This document shows positions 14,201 through 26,500 of a DNA stretch of 64,000 nucleotides, piece after piece. The position numbers and the translations under genes were made by a program. Source of the stretch: Magicicada septendecula (Eukaryota; Arthropoda; Insecta; Hemiptera; Cicadidae); NCBI GenBank assembly GCA_034769895.1, contig CM068369.1:429995479-430059478 (forward strand). The letters are read 5' to 3'. Position 1 is the first letter of the stretch, and every line of letters starts with the position of its first letter. The notes beneath the pieces are model-generated. The model was not told the DNA's origin. It saw only the letters and a program-made list of their open reading frames with translations, and searched no databases.

Positions 14201-15650
14201 TCTTTAGTAGTGCTTTAAACCGCTAGGAGCGCTAGCATTGTCCCGGCTCGGACACTTTTCTCTTGTTTATTGGTTGTCGCAATTTAACGTTAGCTTTTGG
14301 ATTACAAGTTTCAAGCCAAGGCTAGTGCTGGTATTCGTCTGTTATATGCGTCAAGTCCATCCATGAAGTGTCAGTCCGTGATTCAAGTTCAGCAGCGTCT
14401 ACGTCGCGGTGCGGCTGAGCTATTCATTTCCTTCTACGAAAACCGTTTATAATATGTTCGTATGAAGAGAAAAAAATAAATCGCAGCGTGTTCACGACGA
14501 CAGCTTAAGTTAAGTACGCTAACAAAAAAGTTGAACATTCGAAAACATTTACTTAAAAACTGTTCATCTGTTTAATATTTTTCAGACAAAACCACTTCAT
14601 ATTTCTCATTATCTCTCAGTTGCTGTCCGGGCATTCTAAAACCGGTCATTTGTGCGCTATGCAGACAAAGATAACTGTGTAACGAAGCTTGACTGTAGTT
14701 TTATATTCAGCTGAGTCTCTATATCAGTTTTTTGAATACACAATAGACACAAGAATTTGTCTTAAATCAAGAGTATAAACAACACTGAAATATTACTGTT
14801 TGTTATTACTAAGTAACAAGGCCGTGTGGTGACAGTATAATATAGTATCTCCTAAATACGTAATTCGCGATGACTCTTGATTTCGTTATGAGAGAAAATG
14901 ATTCTGAATTGTGCGTAAGGTAAAGGTGTCAGTAAGTTTTTGTGTAGGAATAATGAAGTAATGAAAGAGAAAACTGTAGTAACGTGGCACGGTGTTGGGC
15001 TTAACCTAGACTGTCGTCAGTCTATCGTGAATATTGCATTTCCTGTGTGCTGCTCAACACAACATGACAAATATAATGAAGCTCTAACAATCCTAATTAT
15101 AAAAGCTACAAACTACAGGTGGAACTGTAAGGCGGCATCGCAATAGTTGATAAACAGATTTGTAGTCTTCTACATGTTTATGACACGGCACTGGTTGCTG
15201 GAAGCGAAGAAACGTTAATTGAGGTAATGAAAGAGAAAACCTCCAACAAGATAGAGGTACAAATAAACAAAGGCAAGACAAAAAACTACCATAGACACAC
15301 TAAATTAATCAGGATGCCGTAACTCAAATCAATTATGTACAAGAGTGGAAAATTTCATCTGCATAGGGAGTCTTCTGAGAATACACAATACCATTTAGTT
15401 TCTTCCGTTAGGTGTTAGTACGGAAGAAACTACAAGTGCAGGCATGTCAAAATCAGTGCTATGACAGTTAACAGGCGTATGGGAAAGTCACGATGTACAC
15501 AGAGAAATTAATAAAACTCTTATGAATAGCCTTATGTCCTCTGTATTAATGTGTTGGAAAGTAACGAAAACTGACCTTCCCAGAATTGATGTGCTGGAGA
15601 AGACAGGTTAGAATACCTTAGACTGGTAGAAGAATTAATAAGTCCACACA
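11270..15650. other. AT-rich intergenic DNA, no gene recognised
   Basis: The longest open frame (126 codons at 11,915-12,295) has aromatic/Ile-rich composition typical of AT-rich noncoding DNA and no motif. I see no transposon ends and no RNA gene. Confidence 0.5.
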
Positions 15651-15659
15651 ATTAGGGCT

Positions 15660-16480
15660 CTTCTTCTTCTGCACTTTAAGTATTAAGTCTAAATTGCTGT
15701 TATGTTACCAATTGTGTCCTTAGCCTTCATGATGGTATGTAATGACGGAAGTCTGGCGGGGTCTATTCTGTTCATCTTGTTGATTTATTAGACCACAAAT
15801 ATGACCAAACTTATTGATATTGTTTTCAATATCCGTGCCGAATCTATACGAAATTTCACGTCCAAAGTAATTAAAATGCTGAATCTGTTCAATCTTTGTC
15901 TTAAATAGCTAGTTTTTGCAAGAATGCCATTGAGTTGAGATTTTACTGCTGTAGTCCTTATAGATCTCACTTAATGAATATATTCCTACTTGGAGGTTAC
16001 TTTACTATTAGATTCTACTATTATGGTCACATCGTCTACATAAAGCAGTATACTCAAGTACAAGGGAGTCATCACGCTCCTCCCTTGAATGGCATATTAC
16101 ATTTCTTCAATGCATCGTCAATATAAACATTAATAAGTGCTGGAGATATACAACCCCTTTGTTTTTAGAAGTGTGTTTCCTTCCGATTAATACATAAGTC
16201 ATTTTTGTGTCTTTTTATAAACTGTGTACTGCTAGAATCAGGTGCAATGGACAACCTCTTCCGTACAACTTACTTCACAGTTTTGATTTGGTATTATTTC
16301 CAAACAATTTACTAAAAAATCATTGAAGTTATGTTTGTTTGTTTGTTAAATTCTCTATATTCTCCATGATTTGGCGTAATTCAAAAATTACGTCAAACAT
16401 TGACCTTCCTTTCCTGAACCCCATTTGATCATCCCCCACAAAATTATCTGCTACTACCGTTAATCTAGAATTTAAAATTC
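15660..16480 (-). pseudogene. Non-LTR retrotransposon reverse transcriptase fragment
   Basis: On the minus strand the region shows ordered reverse transcriptase blocks. QMGFRKGRSMFDVIFELRQ near 16,430 is the QxGFRxGRS block. A stretch ending ISPALINVYIDDALKK lies near 16,140. The catalytic block LLYVDDVTIIVESNS has its YVDD codons at 16,031-16,042. Further on (near 15,880) comes KIEQIQHFNYFGREISY, the block preceding the RT C-terminal region. Frameshifts and stops lie between the blocks. The catalytic aspartates survive, but no continuous frame does, and the endonuclease is absent. Which clade it belongs to cannot be settled from these blocks. Confidence 0.88.
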
Positions 16481-16879
16481 TTGAATTCAGTTTATATGGT
16501 ACATCCTATAATGTAATATAGCCTACCTATAATTTTTACAAATGTAATATTTTGGATGCACATGTAAAATCTGGCTGAGAATCTAACGGAACAAAATAAA
16601 CTCAAAGAGTCCTGGAAGAGAGAAATATCATTTACATGGTTCACTAACATAATATCGAAAATAAAAATATCTCTGAAGTAATATGTGAGGCTGGCGAAGG
16701 CAGGAACGCGTAGAGAACCGTATCACAATCAAATCTTGGTAAAGATTCATGAATTCACTATGTTCATCCAATACGTGTGGCTGACTAGGAAGTAGAAGAA
16801 GAAGAAGAAATCCGTTAACTGTTTTGTTATTCGTGTGTTCAAGAGCAAAAGAGCGTCGATCACGCGTTGGTGTGCAACA

Positions 16880-18335
16880 CGCATGTGGTTTTACTTCCAT
16901 GTTCCTTAAGGAAATGGAAGTATGGTGATGGCAAAAAAAATCGTGTTCGAGATTATTGCAGATTCTGATTGTACTACATTCAAAACATGAAAAAAGTAAT
17001 TTTTCGAAAAGTTTGTGTGTATGTGTGTGTGTGTCTGTGTCTGTAGATTTTTTTTCTATGGCAAACGATAACAGCCGCAAATTAAAATAGAATCAAATAA
17101 TTTTTTGCATATAGTCCTTATTTGTAGAGTACTCAAGACCTATTCTTTTTGGTGAAGATCGGTTAAGGGAAAGGGGTCGTTTACCGGCAACGTTTTATGT
17201 TTTAACAAGGGTATTTTCTATGGCAAACGATAACAGCCGCAAAATCAAACAGATCAAATACTGTTTTGCATACAGCCCTGAATTGTAGATTTCTCAAGAA
17301 TTGTTTTTGGTGAAGATCGGTTGAGGGAAAGGGGTAGTTTACCGGCAACGTTTTGTGTTTTAACAAGGGTATTGTTTATGGGAAACGATAACAGTCGCAA
17401 AATCAAACAGATCAAATACTGTTTTGCATACAGCTCTGAATTGTAGATTCCTCAAGAACTATTGTTTTTGGTGAAGATCGGTTGAGGGAAAGGGGTAGTT
17501 TACCTGCAACGTTTTATGTTTTAACAAGGGTTTTTCTATGGCAAACGATAACAGCCGCAAATTCAAACAGAATCAAATAATATTTTGCACAGAGTCCTGA
17601 ATTGTAGAGTTCTCAAGATATTTTGTTTTTGGTGAAGATCGGTTAAGGGAAAGGGGTAGTTTACCTGCAACGTTTTACATTTTAACAAGGGTATTTTCTA
17701 TGACGAATGATAACTGCCGTAAATTCAATCAGAATCAAATAATGTTTTGCACACCTTCCTGACCTATAGAACTCAATGTCTGTTGATTTTGGTGAAGATC
17801 GGTTAGGGGGAAAGGGTAGTTTACCAGAAATATTTTTTGTTATAACAAAAGTAAAGTACTTAATTTTGAAAAATAAAGTATCCTGATAAGAAGATCTTAA
17901 TAATCCGCTGTAGAAACGTAGATGAAATATCTATAAATGAAGAAGCTAGTTGAACGGGGTGAGGGTAATTTTCTATAACTGAAAATTATAGTTGAATGGG
18001 GAGGGGATAATTTTTTATATATGTACTACGTTATCGGCAACAAAGAAGTAGTTTGTTGTTAAAATTCCTTCCCGTCCTGTTTGGCCGTAGACCAAAGTTT
18101 TTTGGAAAACCAGACGTTTCGGCAGTGCCATCGACTACCATCATCAGTAAAAATCGAGTGCGATAACGTGAGGTGGTATACGTTAGTGATCACAGTACTG
18201 TGGTTAAGGCTGAAGCAGTAAGTAGAAAGAAGTAGTTTCTATGGAAATATTTCATTTCGAAAATTATTTTAAATATAAATCTTAGAACATGGAAGTCATG
18301 TATGGTTCTCCATACCGAAAATTTACAATTCATTT
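16880..18335 (+). repeat. Non-coding transposon family, long copy with internal tandem array
   Basis: The element begins at a palindromic block (ACTTCCATGTTCC, TTAAGG, then ATGGAAGT), passes a (GT)n tract, five ~160-bp repeats and a GGGGA-rich segment, and ends in a block reading GAAGTCATGTATGGTTCTCC. The same order, with one 160-bp unit, occurs at 60,551-61,197. The last ~300 bp recurs inverted inside every unit of the 61.3-64.0 kb array. It carries, on the minus strand near 18,110-18,155, a CTGATGA...GAAAC core. No transposase or RT is visible, so it is presumably non-autonomous. Confidence 0.8.
17055..17855 (+). repeat. Five tandem copies of a ~160-bp unit
   Basis: Units start at a TCTATGGCAAACGATAAC-like block at 17,055, 17,217, 17,375, 17,535 and 17,697, so the periods are 162, 158, 160 and 162 bp. 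Each unit contains GGTGAAGATCGGTT and GTTTACC and, apart from the last, CAACGTTTT and TTTTAACAAGGGT. The last unit is the most diverged. Confidence 0.95.
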
Positions 18336-18339
18336 GTCG

Positions 18340-20177
18340 ATTCGGACATTTTTAGCAAAGCATTCTGTGTACATAGCAGTGACTGTATTTGATGAACGAC
18401 TTTCCCTTGTGGTACGACAATATAATATACTGTATTAGTTTTGAGTTCCATTACATTAAATTCTATTGATTTTATGTTTGACACTTTACAATTTATTTTT
18501 AATGTTTTTATCTGCTGATTAGTTCTGAGTATTTTTTTTGTCTTCTTTTTCTTTCTATTTCAGACATGTCTCGGTACCCATTGTTTTCTCGGTACCCGTT
18601 GTTTTCATTCAGATCTAAATTGCCCTGGTAGTCTATTCTGTTGTGTACCACACAATTCCTTTTATTCCTTTTATTGTTTCATTCAGAGAGGTCACGTTTA
18701 ATTATTTTTTTGTCTCAATATTCCTTTTCATGTCTAAAAGTGTACAGCCTAAAATGTCCCGTAAGAAGTGGTGAAGTGGATGTATAGACCGTAACAGGCG
18801 ATTCTTCTATTCACTGATGGAAAATCTCCTGACCATGATTTTAACCTTTTCTACTTATAAATTATTTCCTTGTGTCTACTGCATCTTTAGCTGCCTAGAT
18901 AACTATATATTTTATATTTTCCCATTTCTCTTCTACAGTATTACTTGTATTTACTTCATTTATCAATTTACGTATTCAGTATTCATAAATTCACAGTAAT
19001 TATTCTTAGCCTGTCTTACTCGCTCTTCTGCTCTCTCACTCACTGTTATGCTTAGCTGTAACATATCCCTCAATCCCCTCTTATTAATCACATGACTCCT
19101 AAATACTTTACGTGAGGTAGGACGGAAACCGCTACCTACAGACTCGAACGAGCTCACTCTGAATGTAAAACTACGGCATTCAGAGCGGGCGGCGGCAGTT
19201 TAAAAAGGAACTCAGTACGAACACTTTAGTAACATTAAACGTAGGGATACAGGTTGAGTATTTTGCGAAGGTATAACAAAAATACTTCATATGTTCTGGA
19301 AGTAGTGCTAACTAGCTACCTGCTACAGAAACCGGCCCTGCTTTTTGCCGTCCCATAACACTCGTCCAAACTCTATAAAACGTAACCTAACGCAATTTCT
19401 CACATTGCTGGCTTTTCTTTATTTACAAACAGCAATATTTATACCTGTTCTTTTCAATATTTTTGCTAAATAAAATAGATTGGTAGCTATTAATTTTATC
19501 TTCTAAGCAGCCATTTTAAGTTATCATGTATCCATTTTGCTTTACCGTTATTTCCTTACCTGTTTACATATGCCAATTTTGTCACCTAATTTCTGTGTCT
19601 TGTTATAATAATGCAGGTAGATTACCTTGTCTTGCGAACTGGTTTCTAGACAGTTGTACAACTTCCAACCAGGAGTGCCAGGAACTTGACATCGGAGTTA
19701 TCTTCTCTTAGGCGTAGTGGCTTCCTATACAGCTTAGAGCCTGCCCTGAACTCGCTTAGATGTTAGAGCATCTTTCTAGCCTTTCGGAACCAAACCCTTC
19801 CATACAAAGCAGTATGGGACAGTGTTTATTTATTGGCGGCAATGACCCGCCATATCACAATGCCGTCATAGGGTTTACTGATGATCCTGCTGCTGCCTCG
19901 GTACGGGGCTGCTTATTTGGCATAGCCTTATGCACTGTCGCCAATGTATATCTGTGGCGACTCTTATGCTATCCTTTAAGTACTAGAGGCTCGCCAGTGA
20001 TAATTTTGTCATAATATTGTATTTTGTTACTGTAAGTAACACAATATATATAATGACCTACTTAATGTTTGCTACGTAACCTAATAGTCGGCTTTATTGT
20101 GTTTCGAAAACAATAAAACAATCTAAAATATTATGGAGAATATTAATACAATCGTTAGTTTAATGGGCAGTTTTGTT
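18340..20177. other. Intergenic DNA left of the Polinton, no gene recognised
   Basis: A small 9-bp stem (CTCTGAATG / CATTCAGAG) lies at about 19,157-19,185. The 19,590-20,010 stretch is less AT-rich, with frames of 61 and 84 codons, but I recognise no protein family in it. Confidence 0.5.
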
Positions 20178-20765
20178 AGTAGTGTGTTGGGGAGAATCCG
20201 GAAACAGTGGACGGGGTCGTGGTGGTGATGACGTCACGATCCTGACCTACCTCAACAGCCAGTGACATCACTGGACCAACAAGGGGGGTCATTGTTCTCC
20301 TAGGCCAATAAAGACGTCCATTGTTTCAGCTAGCCATGACCTTTCTCAACAGCTGGAACAACGTTGAGTGAGGTCAGTGACGTGGTAGCGGCTGTTGAGG
20401 TAGGTCAAGATCACGAGTTCACCACCACCAACACCCCCTGTCCCTGTCCGGATTCTCCCCATGTTGTACCGAGACGCGTGGCGGGCTGTGTGCGAATTTT
20501 TCGCAAAATATTTGGCAGTCGTTCATTTCGTTCCCGGTCACGTTCATTTCGGTCTAGGTCGCGGACATCTCGGAGTCGTTGCCGTGGTCCAGCTCGAGCT
20601 CTGGACGATGCGTCGCTCGTGACTGTCGAGACAAGACTGAAGGAGTTAGCGAACGAGCCTCGTTTATATAGACGGACAATCCCCCCTTCTTGTTCTACTA
20701 ATGAGCGTAATTACACAGCACGTATTGCACCATAGCGGTTTCACAGTGGATGGAACAGTTCTAAC
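20178..20765 (+). repeat. Polinton left terminal inverted repeat
   Basis: It is the reverse complement of 32,600-33,198 with substitutions and small indels. It begins AGTAGTGTGTTGGGG, continues through GAGAATCCGGAAACAGTGG, a block of GTTGAGG/CCTCAAC and GACGTCA motifs, a block with repeated CATTTCG motifs, and an outward-facing promoter on the minus strand. The open frame at 20,364-20,735 is a by-product. The inner edge is fuzzy, at about 20,735-20,790. Confidence 0.93.
20635..20670 (-). promoter_or_regulatory. TATA + Initiator core promoter, left TIR, outward-facing
   Basis: Reading the minus strand, TATATAA occupies 20,670-20,664 and TCAGTC 20,640-20,635. The first T of the TATA box is 32 nt upstream of the Initiator A (20,638). 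CGAGCGAC follows at +20 to +27, an MTE-like position. Transcription would run leftward across the TIR into host DNA. Confidence 0.7.
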
Positions 20766-20819
20766 AAGTGGATTGCACAACAACGTGTAACTAATTAAGC
20801 AATAAACAGCAACAGATGT

Positions 20820-21420
20820 TCATATAAACGGTGAGCGACCGGAAAACAAACGAGGAGGGGGAAAAATAACGTGCATACAATAAAAACTGTAGGAAGTGCA
20901 TCGTAAGGAATTGCATAATCCGATTATCGAATGAGCCCCAAAAAATTGAAAACAAGCAATATTTTATGCAACATAAACAAACCAGGTAGCACCATTTACG
21001 TCATTAACAAATAAATAATAAAAATAAATAAGCATTAAACAGCAATTTTTAAGATCACAAAACGTGCATTATGTCATATCAAAAGACTAACCTACTCGGA
21101 AACATCGATAGAATTGCACGACAAGGCGTAAATAATTAACGGAACGAGAAGGGAAAAAACTGTTAATACCAGTACAACCCCATTATCGAATGAGCCCAAA
21201 ATAATCGAAAGCAAGCAGTATTTTATGTAACATAAACAAACCAGGTAGCACCATTTAAGTAATTAACAAATAAGCAATACAAAAATAGCAATCAAACCCG
21301 GTCCGTGAAAGTCAACGAGAGATGTTGGTTCGACAATGAAAGACTAACCTCGTCAACACTTTGACATTCATATAAATGGTGGGCAGCCCGGGAAACAAAC
21401 GATAGAATTGCACGACAACA
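20820..21420. repeat. Imperfect direct repeats next to the left TIR
   Basis: A block with CGAATGAGCCC, AAGCAATATTTTATG and CCAGGTAGCACCATTTA occurs at about 20,920-21,050 and again at about 21,180-21,295, a spacing of ~259 bp. Further paired blocks are CATATAAACGGTG... at 20,821 with CATATAAATGGTG... at 21,369, and CGATAGAATTGCACGACAA at about 21,108 and 21,403. It has no coding capacity. It is a subterminal repeat array or a local duplication within the element. Confidence 0.75.
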
Positions 21421-21429
21421 CAAAATTTA

Positions 21430-23300
21430 CCTTGTTAAAAGTTAGTAAAACGTATTACCAACCTCTTTTAACTAAAATATGAAAAACATAAAAATGTAAT
21501 GAATAATTATAGACAATATAAAAGTAATAAGCTATATACAAAATCCAAAAATCGAATGTTAATCAATGTAAATAGGTGGTACGCCTTTAAAAAAGTATAA
21601 TTAAGAATAATTATCGTAGATATTACAAAAATAATATACACAAAAAATACAAAAGTAATGACTAAAAAGTTAGTTCCGTATAACCATAAACAAATTAAAT
21701 GGCCAACCATGTATAATTAAAAAGACGAAAAATATATAAACATTGTCGAGCGTACGCCTCTTGTGGAAGTAGGAAATACCATTCACCCTTCTGTTTGGCA
21801 CGCGACAAGGAAAAAACACACCATTCACCGACAGAGCGAGGCCTGGTCAAACTCATTCACGCGTAGTGCTGACGGGGGAGAATTGTTAGCACTAGGGTGT
21901 GTATAAACTACAAAAAACAAAGCGGTATTGTCCACAGTTAGGAACATCTCTAAATTTACAGTTAAAAATAAATATAAGTTCGCAGTTCTGAGCGGAGACG
22001 TAACATATATAAACCAATAACATAAATCTCACAAGAAAAAATATAATACACAGTAACCCTGTATAGTTAACAGTGCAGAACATAGACGTTACAAATATAA
22101 ATTATCAAACAACGAGGTTAATTACTAGCAGATGATACAAACACATTAGTTTGTACAAAATATTCTACAGTAAAAGAGTATGCTGTCATGTGATGTACAG
22201 TACCGATACTACAGTAAAAGCGTATAAAGTACGTAGTTATGTGACGTACACTAGTATCATAACACAGTGTCATTTTTCTTGAGTAGTTACAGACGCTACA
22301 TTGTTGTCAATGTCTATATCGTAGGTTAGACCATAATTTGTTAAAAGACGTCACGTACACATGAGTTCTGTCATATTACATACTATAGGCGCTACAACAG
22401 TATTGGTAATAATATTTTCACATCACATAACCAAAATATCCATCAAACATTTGGTTTTCATTTTTGCAAAATTTCAAGCAATATTGAATAACCAAAAAAA
22501 AGTCTGTAATGCGGTTTACTTAGAAAATGTCTGTAACAATGACTAAGTAGTATAATCCAATACAAAACAAGAAACAATTACTACTAATTAAAGTATATTT
22601 ATTACGAGTACAGACTATTTATATGCCACCACTGTATACACTACAGAGTACAAAACATAGAAAATATTTACAATACGAAAATAGATAAGTAAAAATGAGG
22701 AGAAAAAACATTTCACAACCAAAGGAAGTAAGACGCAGAAACCAGAAAAAAGGACACATTTCCGAGGTGCACGTGACGTGATTTAGTCGATATCTACAAG
22801 CAAAATGATCACACACACGCGCGCGCGCGCACACACATATTTAGAAGCGAAACAACTTGAATTTTGTATGTCTACGGAAAAAGTTAAAGGAATCTTTTAT
22901 AAAAAGAAATATAAAATTGCGTTAAATAAAATAAAAGTAACAACAGCGAGTTGTGTGTGTGTTCGACTTACCGAATCCGGCCGATATCCATGAAATTCCT
23001 GTAGAAGCCGAGAATGTAGGGTAACAACACACGCGCAACCACGACCGTACTCTCCGAAGTAATAACACGTACTGAAGGCATACATGCTTTTGCTGCATTA
23101 TAAATACATCCTAATCCTCCAGACGTTTGTTGATGTTTGTAATAAGCCACATGGCCTTAATTTCGTGGAAATGAGAATGAATAATATAAACAATTGTGCA
23201 ATAGATCGTAGTAATTGTCCTTTCTCACAGAGAACCCTTTGTTCTCAGACGAACGTAGAAAGGACTGTCTGACGCTGTAAAGGGAAGTGAATTTAAAGCT
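21430..23300. other. Non-coding interior of the Polinton, no gene recognised
   Basis: This stretch is more AT-rich than the coding part and has only short, motif-free open frames. A CG/CA dinucleotide run lies at about 22,811-22,838. In other Polintons a segment of this size would hold capsid or protease genes; none is seen on either strand. Confidence 0.5.
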
Positions 23301-23333
23301 TTGTATAAGGTTGTGCAATAATATGCTCGTGCC

Positions 23334-23369
23334 TATATATTGTACAGATTTACCGCTTATACCTCAGTT
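23334..23369 (+). promoter_or_regulatory. TATA + Initiator core promoter before the polymerase
   Basis: TATATATT lies at 23,334-23,341 and TCAGTT at 23,364-23,369; the TATA start to Initiator A (23,366) distance is 32 nt, the same as at the other four promoters of the element. TTGTGCAATA just upstream (about 23,311) echoes TGTGCAATAG in the module copies. The sequence is otherwise unlike that module, so spacing and the short motif are the shared parts. The first in-frame ATG, 23,534, is ~170 nt downstream. Confidence 0.65.
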
Positions 23370-23533
23370 AGCAGCTAGCTACACTGCTGAACAGAGCTAC
23401 GATATTTTTGTTGGTGATATTAAGTGTGTTTGTTACAAAGTGCCCGTAGTCATTGATGAAAACTAGTACGTGTTTAACCTAAAAAAAGTGTGCTTTATTC
23501 TAATTAAGATCGCGTATTCCAGAGTACAGGATC

Positions 23534-26500
23534 ATGGCAGTATACGCAACTCGTACAATCGCGCTTAGCGGGAGTGCAAAGAAAATAAAGTATAACGATT
23601 TTGAAGACGGTGTGGACTAATGTACTAATGTATCCGTATTGTTGGAGAGAATGGCAGACGTTATTCCGAAAGACGTGTGCGCGGAATCACGCGATATGGA
23701 GGAAAGTTTCAAGTGGTACTTGGCCGTACGCGTCGTATTAAAAAAACTGGTATCCGATCACGAACTGGAGCAGACGGGAGTGTTTCGTTCGCGTACGCAA
23801 CTCGTTTTACCAGCGACGGACGTGGCAGACGTGAACGATCAGTACAAGGAGTGCGTGGAAAAAGTGCTGGAATCGGTTTCAAAGTTTACTCGCGAAGGTA
23901 GCGGATGGGTCAAGAACGGGATCGTAGCCGTCGAAGTGAACTTGTTAAAATATCGTCCTCTCGCCAAATCCAGTTACATACCAACACCGAAGAAATTATT
24001 CAGGAAGGAAGCGTTAGTGAACGTGCAGAATCTATACGACGAGAAATGCTTCTCTGGTCGGTTCTAGCCGGGTTACATTCGATCGCGTCTAACCAGCACC
24101 GCGTGTCTCACTACAGACAGTACGAAAACGAGCTGAATATGGAGGGGCTCGACTATCCGGTGCCGGTGACTCAAATTAAAAAATTTGAAAAACAAAACGT
24201 GAATATTTCGGTAAACGTGTTCGGTTACTAAATCGAAATCAACGAGTTCGGATACAGAAAAGACGAAGTGTACCCTATTCGGATAACCGAGCACAAAGGT
24301 AGGACGCATATGAATCTTTTATTACTAGTCAACGACGAAGAGCTCAAACATTACTGTGTTATTAGAAACATGTCCCGTTTGCTGGACACCACAACGAGTG
24401 CTAACAATCCGGTTTTCTTCTGTAATTACTCCCTGCAACGATCTCGCGATAATACGGATCCTGAAATGGCGCGAAAACGACTCAAGGATCATGAGGTACT
24501 CTGCACGCCGCACGGAGCGTTAAAAGTCAAACTCCCGACCGGAAAACACAGCCATATGTATTTTAATGACTACACAAAGTGTCACAGAGTATCGTACACG
24601 GTTTACGCGGACTTTGAAACTTTTCTTCGCCCCGTGTCCGGATGTACGTGCGAAGAGGAGGGATCGCACTCGCAGGACATCACGTTATCATGTACCGTGC
24701 AGTTTCTGCTACGTGATCGTCGATTAGACGGGGAAAGCCGTGAAAGAACCCGTCTTGTACCGCGGCGGTGACGGTAATGACGTAGTGGAGACGTTTCTCC
24801 GGACTCTTCGCGAAGACGTGACTCGACTCGAACGCGATTTCAACAGACCCCTCCGCACGACTAAAGAAAACGAACGCTAGTTCCAGAATGCTACCGCATG
24901 CCATCTGTGCAAGAAGAGTATCGAGCGCGGCGACGCGGGCGACAAAGTGCGAAACCACGATCACGTGACGGGCGAGTACCTGGGAGCCGCGCACAACACG
25001 TGTAATTAAACTATAACGTGCCGCAACACGTTCCAGTGTTCTTCCATAACCTGCGCGGTTACGATTGCCACCATCTCATCCAAGCGTTGGGGAAATTCAA
25101 ACACGACGAAATCAAGTGTATAGCCACGACAAGCGAGCGGTACGTGTCCGTGTCCTTCGATCCTCTCCGCTTTCTCGATTCCGCGCAGTTTATGAACGCG
25201 TTGTTGGAGACGCTGGTGAAGAACATGCGAAAAGACAAATTTAAAATTTTACGACAGTGCATGCGAACGGACGGAAACGAACAAGACGAAGAAGAACGCG
25301 TTGAAATGTTGGTCAGGAAGGGGGTCTATCCGTACGGGTACATAACGGACGAAAGTAAGTTCGAGGACGTTTCTCTGCCCGCGCCGGAGCACATTTACAA
25401 CCGTCTAGCCAAGACGCCCGTGTCGGACGAAGATTACGCGCACACGCAAAACGTTTGGACGGCTTTCAGGATGCGAACGTTAGGCGATTATCATGAGCCC
25501 TACCTAAAAACCGACGTAGTGCTGTTGGCCGTCGTATTCGAAAACTTTCGCGAAACCAGCATGCAATACTACGAAATCGATCCGTGTAACGTATACCCCG
25601 CGCCGGGACTCGCGTGGAATGCGATGTTAAAAATGACAGGAATTCGACTGGAACTACTTCAAGATATAGACATGCACCTCTACGCAGGGAGCGGGGTAAG
25701 AGGGGGTACCGCGATGGTGCCCACCAGATACGCTAAGGCCAATAACCCTTAAGTACCGAACTACGATCGCGAACGGGAAAACTTACCTCCTCTACCTGGA
25801 CTGTACAAACCTGTACGGCACCGCGATGAGACAGCCGTTACCCCACTCCGGATTCCGATGGCTGGAACGTGAAGAAATCAACTCGTTAGATTTGTATCGG
25901 TAGGCGCGGAAGACAAAATCGGCTATATTCTCGACGACGATCTAGGTTATCCCCGCCGTCTACACGACCTATATTCGGACTACCCGCTGGCGCCGGAACG
26001 CAGAAAAGTCGGTGAGCACGAGTTGTCCGTGTACAGCAAACGTTTCAAATATCTGAAGAACTTTAATTTGCCCGCCACCGGCACTGTCGAAAAACTGATC
26101 ACCAGTATCGAGGATAAGAAAAACTACACCGTACATTACAGAACGCTGCAGCTGTACCTGAAACTTGGGATGGAACTGAAAGCCGTCAATCGCGTGTTAG
26201 CGTTTCGTCAGAGCGCGTGGATGAAGCCGTTCGTAGACTTTAATACGGAGAAACGCAAAGCCGCGGCGAACGATTTCGAAAAGGACTTCTTTAAACTAAT
26301 GATTAACACGGTGTACGGCAAATTGCAAACCGTTAGAAAATTTCCGGAAACGTATAGAATTTTTGGTTAGTCTCCAACGAACGCGAAATGATAAAACTGA
26401 GTGCGAGCACGAGATTCGTGCGCGCAAACGTCTACACCAAAGACATGGTAGGCGTGATGATGAAAAAGAGAACCGTGTATCTCAACCGTCCGCTGTACGT

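Noticed and set aside
16880-18335. CRISPR array from the regular 160-bp repeats
   Set aside because: The whole unit is repeated with no unique spacers, in eukaryotic transposon context.
20364-20735. 123-codon Ser/Arg-rich frame in the left TIR
   Set aside because: It is non-coding TIR sequence read against the promoter direction; the right TIR does not keep the frame.
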